Shown: positions 1-7,795 of the stretch, one piece after another
Layout of the letters: the number at the start of each line of letters is the position of its first letter
Numbering within the stretch: position 1 is the first letter of the stretch
Source: Bacteroidales bacterium UBA3843
GTDB lineage: Bacteria > Bacteroidota > Bacteroidia > Bacteroidales > Paludibacteraceae
Length of the DNA stretch: 64,000 bases
NCBI GenBank assembly: GCA_002392745.1
Contig: DGHR01000009.1
Coordinates: 36,425-100,424, forward strand
Direction: 5' to 3'
Made by a program: the position numbers and the translations under genes
The notes under the pieces: model-generated
Databases searched by the model: none
Told to the model about the DNA's origin: nothing
Seen by the model: the letters and a program-made list of their open reading frames with translations, nothing else

Positions 1-137
1 TGCTTCTCTTCTATAGGACCTTCCGGCTTCTCCGGAGCAGACGGTTTGGCTGCATTCTTGGTAGTATGGCAGCCGGCCAGACTCAGACTGGCAATGCCCA
101 GCAGCAAGTTTATATAAGTCAGTATTCGCTTTTTCAT
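1..137 (-). CDS. Lipoprotein, N-terminal part (runs off window)
   Basis: Only the first 45 or so codons are inside the window. They show a lysine start (MKKRI), a hydrophobic stretch and a lipobox ending at Cys 23 (SLAGC), so the product should be a lipid-anchored envelope protein. After the cysteine comes a low-complexity K/P/E linker (for example KPSAPEKPEGP). Its ATG overlaps the TGA of the upstream nucleotidase-domain lipoprotein in an ATGA arrangement, so the two are probably translated together. The rest of the protein lies to the left and no function can be given. Confidence 0.7.
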   Translation of the reverse strand, partial: MKKRILTYINLLLGIASLSLAGCHTTKNAAKPSAPEKPEGPIEEK

Positions 138-874
138 AACAGGTTCATTCTGCCGTCCACCGCGGCGCGTATAGTATCTTGTCGGGTTACTGCCTGAATG
201 TACAGGTCACGGATGAGCAGGTCGCTCTTCCAGTATTCCACATGCTTGGTCAGCGCCTCCATATGGTCCGCGCCGCCGGAGAGGTAATCGCTGGTGGCAA
301 CGGTGTATGTGGCTTGCGGGTCTATCGGGCGTCCGTCAACGGTGACATCGGCTAAACGGCCGTCCACAGCCGTCATACGCAACCCGGCTACTCCTTGTCC
401 TCCGTAAGTGGCGAAAGACTGGCACAGGTCCAGGATATCCTTGCCGTTCAGCGTGAGCACCACCAGCATGTTATCAAAGGGCATCAGCTCGAAGACCGAA
501 CCTCGCGTGACAGCTCCTGCCGGCCATTCGCAGCGCATACCGCCCATATTGACAATAGCAATATCTACGTTGCCCGGATAGACCTGTTTGGCCGCTTCCC
601 ACAATGCATCAGTGGCCCAATTCAGCATAGGGCACTCGGGACATCCCACCCACAGCCGCTCGGGCGCAAAACCAATCTGTACAGCCATCTCTCTCTCTAC
701 GTCTGCCTTGATGGGCGCAAGTGCTTCCAGATAACCGGAATCCTGGACGGAGTCTGCTGAGGCATCTACGGGTATGGCCTGCGTACTGCAACCCGTTACG
801 CGTGTTTCCTTGTGGCAACCGCATACACATACAGCTGCGAGCAATAAAATCAGTATTTTGTGTGACATAGACAT
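134..874 (-). CDS. 5'-nucleotidase C-terminal-domain lipoprotein
   Basis: A 246-residue protein with a signal peptide and lipobox (VCVCGC, Cys near 20). The rest resembles the C-terminal substrate-binding domain of UshA-type 5'-nucleotidases: an NMGGMRCEWPAG segment, then a PFDNMLVVLTLNG segment near residues 130-145, and TVATSDYLSGGADH near 190. In UshA this domain binds the nucleotide while a separate N-terminal metallophosphatase domain carries the metal site. That metal domain is absent here; a matching one is encoded alone at 10852-11676. It starts 6 bases after the recombinase stop, and its stop overlaps the next lipoprotein start. ATG codons exist at 874 and 868. The domain call is fairly sure; activity without the partner half is unproven. 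Confidence 0.82.
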   Translation of the reverse strand: MSMSHKILILLLAAVCVCGCHKETRVTGCSTQAIPVDASADSVQDSGYLEALAPIKADVEREMAVQIGFAPERLWVGCPECPMLNWATDALWEAAKQVYPGNVDIAIVNMGGMRCEWPAGAVTRGSVFELMPFDNMLVVLTLNGKDILDLCQSFATYGGQGVAGLRMTAVDGRLADVTVDGRPIDPQATYTVATSDYLSGGADHMEALTKHVEYWKSDLLIRDLYIQAVTRQDTIRAAVDGRMNLL

Positions 875-880
875 AAAAAA

Positions 881-1495
881 TTACGTATCATGGTCAATTT
901 TGTATCGTCTCCAATAGCGTTGGACGGTGTTTCTGTTCAACCCCAGTTCCTCACATATGTGGCGGAACGAGAATCCCTGCATCCGCATTTTGGCAACCTC
1001 TTCTTCGTACATATACCCCTTGAGCCGCTCTTTTCTGCTTTGGTGCCCGTATGGCCGGCCTAAATGTTTTCCTTCGGCCCGTTTGCGTGCCAAGGCTTCC
1101 TTGGTTCGCGCGCTAATCAGGTTGCGCTCTATCTCCGCCGACAGTCCGAATGCAAAGGCGAGCACCTTGCTTTGTATGTCTTCGCCCAAGCGGTAGTTGT
1201 CCTTGATGGTCCAAACCCGACAGCCTTTTCGCATGCAGATGTTCAGTATTTCCATTACCATGAACAGGTTGCGTCCGAGGCGTGACAATTCGGAGCATAT
1301 AATAAGGTCGTCTCTTCGGACATTCTTGAGCAGTTTTCCCAATGCGCGTTTGTCATACATCAGGGTACCACTGATGGACTCTTCTATCCATCCGTCTATT
1401 TGCAACTGCTCTTTCCGGCAGAAACGGCTGATTAGAAACCGCTGGTTCTCTATGGTCTGTTTGTCCGAACTAACCCGAATATATCCGTAGATCAT
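881..1495 (-). CDS. Serine site-specific recombinase, Mpi-like DNA invertase/resolvase
   Basis: A 204-residue small serine recombinase. The N-terminal catalytic domain starts YIRVSSDKQ, with the nucleophile expected at Ser 9, and holds the arginine motif ELSRLGRN near residues 70-77. A long helix (AEIERNLISARTKEALARKRAEGKHLGRP) leads to a C-terminal helix-turn-helix (FRHICEELGLNRNTVQRYWRR). Size and domain order fit invertases and resolvases, including the Bacteroides global invertase Mpi, which flips promoters of surface polysaccharide loci. It follows psuG by 7 bases and lies on the same strand, with no transposase or plasmid genes nearby. I found no convincing inverted-repeat pair around a promoter in this window, so its target is unknown. 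Confidence 0.88.
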   Translation of the reverse strand: MIYGYIRVSSDKQTIENQRFLISRFCRKEQLQIDGWIEESISGTLMYDKRALGKLLKNVRRDDLIICSELSRLGRNLFMVMEILNICMRKGCRVWTIKDNYRLGEDIQSKVLAFAFGLSAEIERNLISARTKEALARKRAEGKHLGRPYGHQSRKERLKGYMYEEEVAKMRMQGFSFRHICEELGLNRNTVQRYWRRYKIDHDT

Positions 1496-1502
1496 TCATT
1501 CT

Positions 1503-2423
1503 CTATTCCCTAATACCGGATAGTGCCGCAGCCGTCCGCGCCGCCAAGCGGGCGTTGTTGAGTACCAATTGTATGTTGGCCGCCAGGCTGTCTCCGCCGG
1601 TCAGGTCTTTGACTTTGGCCAAGAGGAAGGGTGTACATTGTTTGCCGTGAATGCCTTGTTGCTCTGCTTCGCGCAAGGCCTCCTCTATAGCGGCGTTGAT
1701 AGTGGCAGCAGGCATTGAATACTCTTCGGGAATAGGGTTCGTGACCAACATTCCGCCTTTCAGGCCGCAACTGGTCTTCGCGTGGAAGGCAGCGGCGAGT
1801 TCTTCAGGAGTGTCAATGCGGTAGTCCACCCCGAACCCGCTATGCCGTGTATAGAAAGCAGGCAACTCGTCTGTGCCGTAACCAATCACAGGCACGCCTT
1901 TTGTTTCCAGATATTCCAATGTCAGGCCTAAATCCAGGATGGACTTGGCGCCTGCGCATATAACCATAACCGGCGTTTGGGACAACTCCTCCAAGTCGGC
2001 AGAGATGTCAAAAGTCTGTTGCGCGCCACGGTGTACTCCGCCGATGCCGCCTGTAGCGAACACCTGAATACCGGCCATCGCTGCAATCATCATGGTGGTG
2101 GTGACTGTCGTTGCTCCATCCTCGCCGCGCGCCAATAGTACAGGTAAATCCCGGCGTGACGCTTTGGTCACAGCTTGGCCTTTCTTTCCCAGATATTCAA
2201 TCTCTTCGGCCGTGCAGCCGGCTTTCAGTTTGCCTCCGATGATGGCGATGGTTGCAGGGACGGCACCATTGTCACGGATGGTTTGCTCTACGCGCAAAGC
2301 AGTCTCTACGTTCTGAGGGTACGGCATGCCGTGGCTGATGATAGTGGACTCTAATGCCACTACGGGTTTTCCTGCCTTCAGTGCTTCCTGCACCTCCGGC
2401 GAAACAGATAGATATTTATTCAT
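1503..2423 (-). CDS. psuG: Pseudouridine-5'-phosphate glycosidase PsuG
   Basis: A 306-residue cytoplasmic enzyme that splits pseudouridine 5'-phosphate into uracil and ribose 5-phosphate. Family hallmarks are clear: LESTIISHGMPYPQN (25-38), TTVTTTMMIAAMAGI (105-119), VFATGGIGGVHRGA (121-134) and CAGAKSILD (157-165). By motif, Lys 160 matches the lysine that forms the covalent ring-opened ribose intermediate in the E. coli enzyme. Length is normal for the family (about 300-315). It lies 11 bases after the stop of psuK, the kinase that makes its substrate, so the pair forms a complete pseudouridine breakdown operon. The ATG at 2423 is the obvious start. Confidence 0.96.
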   Translation of the reverse strand: MNKYLSVSPEVQEALKAGKPVVALESTIISHGMPYPQNVETALRVEQTIRDNGAVPATIAIIGGKLKAGCTAEEIEYLGKKGQAVTKASRRDLPVLLARGEDGATTVTTTMMIAAMAGIQVFATGGIGGVHRGAQQTFDISADLEELSQTPVMVICAGAKSILDLGLTLEYLETKGVPVIGYGTDELPAFYTRHSGFGVDYRIDTPEELAAAFHAKTSCGLKGGMLVTNPIPEEYSMPAATINAAIEEALREAEQQGIHGKQCTPFLLAKVKDLTGGDSLAANIQLVLNNARLAARTAAALSGIRE

Positions 2424-2434
2424 TTTTATCGACT

Positions 2435-3331
2435 TTACAAAAGTATGTTTGCTATATCAGGATTAACTGCTTTGGTGCTCATCAGCGTTGCGCGTGCGGC
2501 CATCAGTCCGTACTGCGCCGTTTGCGGAAACGCCAATCCCTTGGTGTGCGCATAGACCACACCGGCCAGAAAAGCATCGCCGGCTCCAGTGGTGTTTACC
2601 ACTTCTCCCGGCAGTGCGGGATACAGCCATTCTTCGGCGGCATTGCGGCAATATACACCATCGCTGCCAAGCGTGATATATACGTGCTGTACTCCTATGT
2701 CCAGCAGCCGCTGAGCCGCTTCCGTGTAACTGGTACTATCGGTCACAGCCACCGCCTCTTTTTGGTTCAGTTTCAAGCTGTGCAGGTATGGCAACTTGCA
2801 TTTGCGCAGAGCGTTCACAATGCGGTGGGCTTTGGTCGTACTGACCCCATCGATAAACAGCGGCGCCGTCGCATTCTCCAACAACCACCGGATAGCGTCC
2901 TCACCAATGTTCGTATCTGCTACGATATAGTCGGATAGGTTAATCTCGCCGCTGCGTTTGGCCAGCCAATCAGGAGTGATGGCTCTTATGGCTTCCGTAT
3001 CCGCAACCGCAGCAATCATCTCGCCTCCATGGTTGTTGAGGCACAGGTAAATACCGGATCTTGCATCATGGATACGTTCGGAGAGGTGCATATCAATCCC
3101 TTGCTGTTTGCAAAAATCGTGTATCAGCCCTCCGAACAAGTCGCCGCCTAGAATGGTAAGCAACTGGGTTTGCGCACCAAGAAGCGATAGGTTGTGGGCG
3201 ATATTGCGTGCCACACCACCGTAACCGACCTCTACATGTCCGGGATTGGAGTCCGCTGCGATAAAGGCGTCGGCCAGCGTTGCTGACAAGTCTACATTGG
3301 CCCCTCCGATTACAGAAATAGTGCTTTTCAT
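2435..3331 (-). CDS. psuK: Pseudouridine kinase PsuK (PfkB family)
   Basis: A 298-residue PfkB-family sugar kinase. It opens with the family signature GGANVD (9-14), has the GYGGVARNIAHNL substrate-side segment (37-49), and the ATP/anion-hole motif NTTGAGDAFLAG (246-257) with Asp 252 as catalytic base. PfkB kinases act on many sugars and nucleosides. The pseudouridine assignment rests on the adjacent psuG, which uses pseudouridine 5'-phosphate. A canonical promoter lies upstream on the same strand (TACTTTTG at 3360-3367, TTTG at 3388-3391), so this is the first gene of the psuK-psuG unit. The recombinase and two lipoproteins may be read through from it. Confidence 0.93.
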   Translation of the reverse strand: MKSTISVIGGANVDLSATLADAFIAADSNPGHVEVGYGGVARNIAHNLSLLGAQTQLLTILGGDLFGGLIHDFCKQQGIDMHLSERIHDARSGIYLCLNNHGGEMIAAVADTEAIRAITPDWLAKRSGEINLSDYIVADTNIGEDAIRWLLENATAPLFIDGVSTTKAHRIVNALRKCKLPYLHSLKLNQKEAVAVTDSTSYTEAAQRLLDIGVQHVYITLGSDGVYCRNAAEEWLYPALPGEVVNTTGAGDAFLAGVVYAHTKGLAFPQTAQYGLMAARATLMSTKAVNPDIANILL

Positions 3332-3359
3332 GATGGTTGTTTATGAACTTTTGAGACCA

Positions 3360-3391
3360 CAAAAGTACAACTTTTTTTTGACATATGCAAA
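3360..3391 (-). promoter_or_regulatory. Promoter of psuK
   Basis: Read on the minus strand: TTTG (3388-3391), 20 bases, TACTTTTG (3360-3367), ending 28 bases before the psuK ATG. This is the consensus of the Bacteroidetes primary sigma factor. Confidence 0.82.
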
Positions 3392-3421
3392 TGAAAAATG
3401 AAAATTGCATAGCAATATTCG

Positions 3422-3483
3422 TTCGAGCGCAGGCGAGATAAGAAAATAGGGTGATAATTCGAGCGCAGGCGAGATAAGAAAAT
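3422..3483. repeat. Tandem direct repeat, 26-base core with 36-base period
   Basis: The 26-base word that begins ttcgagcgcaggcgagataa occurs at 3422-3447 and again at 3458-3483, separated by a near-random 10 bases. It lies between the candidate small RNA terminator and the psuK promoter. No further copy was noticed in the window. Confidence 0.85.
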
Positions 3484-3524
3484 GGAATGATAAAAACCTG
3501 TCAGTAATCACCTATAACCTATAT

Positions 3525-3596
3525 AAAACAAAGAAGGTTGTCTCACGACAACCCAATCTTTTTACTTAACCTTAAATCTAATACCATGAAAAACAC
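3525..3596 (-). ncRNA. Candidate small RNA, about 60-70 nt
   Basis: A minus-strand transcription unit with no real reading frame. A full promoter (3601-3632) points leftward. About 50 bases later comes a hairpin, GGTTGT/ACAACC with a 6-base loop (3536-3553), followed on the minus strand by a T-rich tract, as in an intrinsic terminator. The predicted RNA contains an A/T-rich single-stranded part (ATGGTATTAGATTTAAGG). It sits downstream of trmD and upstream of psuK. The hairpin could alternatively serve as the trmD terminator, but a dedicated promoter just upstream of it favours a separate short RNA. Confidence 0.5.
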
Positions 3597-3600
3597 GGTG

Positions 3601-3632
3601 CAAAAGTACTGCTTTTTTGCAAACTGACCAAA
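3601..3632 (-). promoter_or_regulatory. Promoter of the candidate small RNA
   Basis: Minus strand: TTTG (3629-3632), 20 bases, TACTTTTG (3601-3608). There is no start codon with a usable frame downstream before the hairpin at 3536-3553. Confidence 0.72.
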
Positions 3633-3718
3633 TATTTTGCAAAAAAAGTGTTATAAAACATAAAAATGTAAATTCCACTTTGCAAAATGACCAATAGTAA
3701 ACACCAATTACCTTGATA

Positions 3719-4396
3719 TCACTCCTCCAGCAGGTCAGGTCGCCGTTCTTGTGTGTGTTTCAGAGACTGCTCATACATCCATTCTTCTATTTTGGCCTGA
3801 TGGCCGCTCAATAGAATTTCCGGCACTTTCCATCCTTTGTACTCCGCCGGACGCGTGTATACTCCTGCTTCGAGCAAACCGTCCTGGAACGAGTCATTCA
3901 ATGCGCTCTCTACGTCCCCCAGTGCGCCTGGCAGCAAACGTACAATGGCATCGGTCATCATCGCCGCAGGCATTTCACCACCGGTCAAAACGAAATCACC
4001 AATGCTGTATTCCTTGGTCACCAGATGGTCTCTGACACGTTGGTCCACACCCTTGTAGTGGCCGCAAAGGATGATGATATTTTCTTTGAGAGAAAGGTTG
4101 TTGGCGGCTTTTTGGTCGAACCGTTCGCCGTCCGGGGCGGTAAATATGACTTCGTCATAGTGCCGTTCGGATTGCAAATGGCTAATCAGACGGTCGATAG
4201 GCTCGATCTGTAGCACCATGCCGGCTCCGAAACCGAACGCGTAGTCGTCTATCTTGCGGTGTTTGTCCAATGTCCAGTCCCGTAAGTTATGTACGTAAAT
4301 CTCGCAAAGGCCTTTGTCCTTTGCGCGCTGAATGATAGAATGGTTAAGAGGCGATTCTAACAATTCGGGGCATGCCGTAATAATATCTATTCTCAT
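3719..4396 (-). CDS. trmD: tRNA (guanine-37-N1)-methyltransferase TrmD
   Basis: A 225-residue SPOUT-fold enzyme that places m1G37 next to the anticodon and prevents frameshifting. Family motifs are present: KIDDYAFGFGAGMVL (48-62), LCGHYKGVDQRV (109-120) and EYSIGDFVLTGGE (129-141), which form the knotted S-adenosylmethionine site. Length is normal. It is the last gene of a leftward group with yidD, rnpA and hemD, but a 123-base gap from yidD suggests it may have its own promoter. That gap holds a long-range inverted repeat (ATTAAAGAC at 4406-4414 and GTCTTTAAT at 4469-4477). Confidence 0.96.
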   Translation of the reverse strand: MRIDIITACPELLESPLNHSIIQRAKDKGLCEIYVHNLRDWTLDKHRKIDDYAFGFGAGMVLQIEPIDRLISHLQSERHYDEVIFTAPDGERFDQKAANNLSLKENIIILCGHYKGVDQRVRDHLVTKEYSIGDFVLTGGEMPAAMMTDAIVRLLPGALGDVESALNDSFQDGLLEAGVYTRPAEYKGWKVPEILLSGHQAKIEEWMYEQSLKHTQERRPDLLEE

Positions 4397-4519
4397 ATGT
4401 TGGGATTAAAGACCGCTTCGCTAAAAAAAATAAGAAATAAAGACTGGGTACTGTCAGTTGGATACGTTGTCTTTAATTTTTCAGAGAACGAAGTGAATGG
4501 TCTTGGTTCTTTATTTTGA

Positions 4520-4801
4520 TTAAGGCACCGGGTCATAGCCTGATCCGCCCCATGGATGGCACCGTAATATGCGTTTGATTCCAAGCCAGCCTCCTTTCAC
4601 TATGCCGTATTTCAATACCGCCTCAACCATATATTGGCTGCATGTCGGGGTATAACGGCACGAGGGGGGCGTTAGCGGAGAGATAAACACCCGGTAGAAA
4701 TAGACAGGGAGAAGGAAAACTTTCCGGATGAACAGTCTGATCCGACCCTCCTTGGAGGGAATGGGATTGTTAGTATTTCCGGAGGGCTCGCTATTCATCA
4801 T
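4520..4801 (-). CDS. yidD: Membrane protein insertion efficiency factor YidD
   Basis: A 93-residue membrane-associated protein of the YidD family, which helps YidC-mediated insertion of inner-membrane proteins. The core is unmistakable: YFYRVFISPLTPPSCRYTPTCSQY followed by GWLGIKRILRCHPWGGSGYDPVP at the C-terminus. An N-terminal extension of about 25 residues is less conserved. The start overlaps the end of rnpA by 11 bases. The rnpA-yidD order is common in bacteria. Confidence 0.95.
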   Translation of the reverse strand: MMNSEPSGNTNNPIPSKEGRIRLFIRKVFLLPVYFYRVFISPLTPPSCRYTPTCSQYMVEAVLKYGIVKGGWLGIKRILRCHPWGGSGYDPVP

Positions 4802-5135
4802 TCTTTATCCTTTTCAGGGCTTTGACGACGGCTTTTTCTATGACCGCGTATGGTTGTATCTCTTTGTCAATATAGTTGAATGCGATGATGCAAGGGCGGA
4901 CTTCTTCTGCCGGTTGATGGAGCCTGTATGCCTCTCGCATCAGCCGCCGTAGCCTGTTTCGGTCGACGGCGTGTTTGAAGAGCGACTTGGGAGCCCATAC
5001 CATGACCTGCCGGCCTTCTTCCGCGGGCATCCATGTGACGCGCATAGGCCATGCCACAAAACGCTTTCCCTCTTTGTACAGCCGCGAGATACGAACCTGC
5101 CCGCAAAGCCTCTTATGTTTGGGCAGTTCATTCAT
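4791..5135 (-). CDS. rnpA: Ribonuclease P protein component
   Basis: A 114-residue basic protein that binds RNase P RNA and aids 5' maturation of tRNAs. The signature region is HAVDRNRLRRLMREAYRL (55-72), matching the RNR motif of the family, after an N-terminal RISRLYKEGKRF stretch. It overlaps hemD upstream by 8 bases and yidD downstream by 11 bases, so the three are translationally linked. No RNase P RNA gene was seen in the window. Confidence 0.95.
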   Translation of the reverse strand: MNELPKHKRLCGQVRISRLYKEGKRFVAWPMRVTWMPAEEGRQVMVWAPKSLFKHAVDRNRLRRLMREAYRLHQPAEEVRPCIIAFNYIDKEIQPYAVIEKAVVKALKRIKNDE

Positions 5136-5874
5136 TGTCCAGATAGTCTGCGATGGCCATCGGAAGGGAGGCGAACTTATAGCCTTGACCGGCCTCTATA
5201 TCTACGCGGAAACCATTGTCCAACAATGCATTGATGGTGCCGCTGCCGAAGGCGGCAATCAGGGTGTCACCTTGTTGCCAATCCGGGAAATTCTCACGCA
5301 ATGCTTTCACTCCTGCCGGTGTGAATAGTGCGATCATATCGTAGTCAAATGCTTTGTCTGCAGGCCACGGAGTCGTCACTGTGCGGTACATGATAGCCGG
5401 TTTGACAACGATATCGTTCTCGGCAAACATGTTCAGTTGGTCGTCAGAGTGAATATCTGACAATACCATCAGGTATCGTTCGTTCGGACGACGATGCATT
5501 GCCGGCAGCAGGTCCTCAAAACGGTTGCCTGTCTCGGGGAAAAACACCTTGCGCTTCCGGTACTGGATATATTTTTGCAGATACAGCCCGACTTGCTCGG
5601 AATTGCAATAATAGTGCATCGAGTCCGGCACGTTCAACCTCATTTCCTCGCACAACCGGAAATAATGCTCGGCACCCAATCGGGAGTTTAAGATTACTGC
5701 ACTATAATCCAGCGGGTTGATATGTTGCTGGCGGAACTCACGAGCAGTCAGACCCTCAATATGGATAAACTGATAGAAATCACACTCGACACCATACTGC
5801 TCCTCCAGGCGTGAGTAGGGGTTGTGGGCCGTCGTGGGCTGCGGCTGGGAAAATAAAATCTTTTTTATTTGCAT
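5128..5874 (-). CDS. hemD: Uroporphyrinogen-III synthase
   Basis: A 248-residue HemD-family protein that cyclises hydroxymethylbilane to uroporphyrinogen III. HemD is poorly conserved, so the call rests on overall pattern: a bilobed alpha/beta layout, a Y-A-V-I-L-N-S-R segment near 58-65, a D-M-I-A-L-F-T-P-A-G-V segment near 175-190, and a terminal GSGT-N-A-L motif near 212-220. Context supports it, because in Bacteroidetes hemD commonly follows a DUF4271 gene and precedes rnpA and yidD. It overlaps the DUF4271 gene by 10 bases. No other haem genes are present here. Confidence 0.88.
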   Translation of the reverse strand: MQIKKILFSQPQPTTAHNPYSRLEEQYGVECDFYQFIHIEGLTAREFRQQHINPLDYSAVILNSRLGAEHYFRLCEEMRLNVPDSMHYYCNSEQVGLYLQKYIQYRKRKVFFPETGNRFEDLLPAMHRRPNERYLMVLSDIHSDDQLNMFAENDIVVKPAIMYRTVTTPWPADKAFDYDMIALFTPAGVKALRENFPDWQQGDTLIAAFGSGTINALLDNGFRVDIEAGQGYKFASLPMAIADYLDNE

Positions 5875-6524
5875 ATATTGTCAATCGTTAGCGAACTTAT
5901 AGCGAAGATGGCTGCCATCGGCAGAATCTCTAGTGTTATAAAATAGAATGCTACATAACTTATTGATAGCACCGTGTGGATGTATTGACGTATGCTCCTG
6001 TAGAGCCATAACATCAGGAAGACGATACTGACAATACCCATATCCCATCGTCCGGCAATATAACTATCCAGGTGCAGAAGAACAAGCAGGCAAGGATAGA
6101 GCACAAGCGCGGTTAAGGTAAGCAGGCTGGTGTATGGCTCATACATTGAACCATAGTGGCGGCTGAGTTGGAAAACATAGTCCAACAGCAGATTGCATAT
6201 AATCTTTACTACCAGCATTCCTAATAGCACACCGCACACAGCTGCGTAGGCAGCAAAACGAAAATCGCCTTGTGGGGCAAAACATAGGCAGAGTCCCATG
6301 GCAATCGTGCCAATGCGGAATATATTTATCAGTATCTGTGCCAACAAATTGTCCGGTGCCTCCTTGTATGTGCGGTCCGCTCGGCTCAATAGGTTCTCCG
6401 AAGCGCGGCTGACAACGCCCGGCTGCAGCCATTCGCTCATTACAGCGCATAGCATTAACAGCAGCATTATCCAGCCGGACCATGGTGCACTTTGTATGGA
6501 TAATATGTGTGCGGTACCTTCCAT
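5865..6524 (-). CDS. DUF4271 family membrane protein
   Basis: A 219-residue integral membrane protein with five or six hydrophobic segments (roughly residues 16-33, 66-84, 90-112, 130-150, 160-178 and 185-208). It resembles the Bacteroidetes DUF4271 family, whose function is unknown. Its place immediately upstream of hemD and 4 bases downstream of the U32 gene is the usual Bacteroidetes arrangement. A role linked to the neighbouring haem or RNA genes is only suggested by that order. Confidence 0.8.
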   Translation of the reverse strand: MEGTAHILSIQSAPWSGWIMLLLMLCAVMSEWLQPGVVSRASENLLSRADRTYKEAPDNLLAQILINIFRIGTIAMGLCLCFAPQGDFRFAAYAAVCGVLLGMLVVKIICNLLLDYVFQLSRHYGSMYEPYTSLLTLTALVLYPCLLVLLHLDSYIAGRWDMGIVSIVFLMLWLYRSIRQYIHTVLSISYVAFYFITLEILPMAAIFAISSLTIDNICK

Positions 6525-6528
6525 CGGC

Positions 6529-7791
6529 TTATTCCCAGATGTACATTTTGTCTCCCCGTCGAACTACCCTGTCGGTCTTCATGGAGAAATACTCCCCTTG
6601 TTTTACAGTATCAGTGGCGTTTCCTTTGGCATCGCGAAGGCCTTTGGCGGTACATTCATAGACACCCGTGGTCTCTCCTGTAACCAACAGGGACTGCCCT
6701 TCGCGCAAATAGTCAACGGCCTCTACGACAAACTCTGCCACACTCAGGTTCTTGAAGAAATTCGTACACTTGGCGGCATACACTTTCTTACGGGTGGCTT
6801 TGTTGCCGTATTCATGCGTCCATTCGCCCAGACGCTGGCCTTGATAATAACCGTCCCAGAAACCGCGGTTGAATACACGGCTTAACCGTTCGTTCCAATC
6901 GGCTATCTTGGGCGTTATAATCGCGTTGTCGGTGTATTCGTTCTGTCTCCATGCTTCTACAGCCTCCCGGTAGCAGCGTACAACGGTGTCCACATATTCC
7001 GCACCGCGGGCACGGCCCTCTATCTTCAGTACACGTACGCCGGCATCCAGCATTTTGTTCAGGAAATGGATGGTTTTCAGGTCTTTCGGAGACATGATAT
7101 ATTGGTTGTCCACCTCAAGTTCCAAATCGGACGACTTGTCCTTAACGGTATAACCACGGCGGCATACTTGTACGCAGGCCCCGCGGTTGGCACTCAATCC
7201 GTAATTGTTCAGACTCAGGTAGCATTTCCCGCTCACGGCCATGCACAGCGCTCCATGACAGAACATCTCTATCCGTAATAGTTCACCCTTCGGGCCTCTT
7301 ATCTGTTGTTCCTGAATGTCGCGGTAGATAGATGCCACTTGCGTCATGTTCAGTTCGCGTGCCAGTACCACTACATCAGCAAATTGGGCGTAGAAACGCA
7401 ATGCTTCAGTGTTGGCGATGTTCAGTTGGGTGGATAGGTGCACCTCAACGCCACGGCTCACCGCATATTGCATCACGGCAATATCGCTCGCTATGATGGC
7501 ATCCACACCCGCACTCCGGGCATTCTCCACAATAGTATGCATCAACGGAAGGTCTTCCGGATACATTACTGTGTTCAGTGTCAGATACGTCTTCACTCCC
7601 GCCTCACGGCATATATGGACAATACGGTGCAGGTCTTCGGTCGTGAAATTCACTGAACTGCGGGCACGCATATTCAAATGCTCAATACCGAAATATACGC
7701 TGGTAGCACCGGCTTGAATAGCCGCTGAAAGCGATTCCCAGCATCCTATCGGAGCCATGATTTCGATATGTGTCATTTGTTCATTTGCCAT
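6529..7791 (-). CDS. U32 peptidase-family protein (YegQ/TrhP-like)
   Basis: A 420-residue protein with the U32 core: an N-terminal TIM-barrel part (IEIMAPIGCWESLSAAIQAGA near 9-29) and the signature EMFCHGALCMAVSGKCYLS near residues 174-192, followed by RGACVQVCRR. The four cysteines in this stretch match the iron-sulfur site described for tRNA hydroxylation members such as TrhP. A smaller C-terminal beta domain follows (residues 330-420). A role in tRNA wobble-uridine hydroxylation or a related RNA modification is plausible, but U32 proteins also include collagenase-like proteases. The start region contains short aaatg repeats shared with the preceding asd stop 4 bases away. Confidence 0.87.
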   Translation of the reverse strand: MANEQMTHIEIMAPIGCWESLSAAIQAGATSVYFGIEHLNMRARSSVNFTTEDLHRIVHICREAGVKTYLTLNTVMYPEDLPLMHTIVENARSAGVDAIIASDIAVMQYAVSRGVEVHLSTQLNIANTEALRFYAQFADVVVLARELNMTQVASIYRDIQEQQIRGPKGELLRIEMFCHGALCMAVSGKCYLSLNNYGLSANRGACVQVCRRGYTVKDKSSDLELEVDNQYIMSPKDLKTIHFLNKMLDAGVRVLKIEGRARGAEYVDTVVRCYREAVEAWRQNEYTDNAIITPKIADWNERLSRVFNRGFWDGYYQGQRLGEWTHEYGNKATRKKVYAAKCTNFFKNLSVAEFVVEAVDYLREGQSLLVTGETTGVYECTAKGLRDAKGNATDTVKQGEYFSMKTDRVVRRGDKMYIWE

Positions 7792-7795
7792 TTGG

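Noticed and set aside
881..1495. Invertible promoter next to the recombinase
   Set aside because: I looked for inverted repeats around promoters nearby and at the rmlC and lipoprotein spacers and found no convincing pair.
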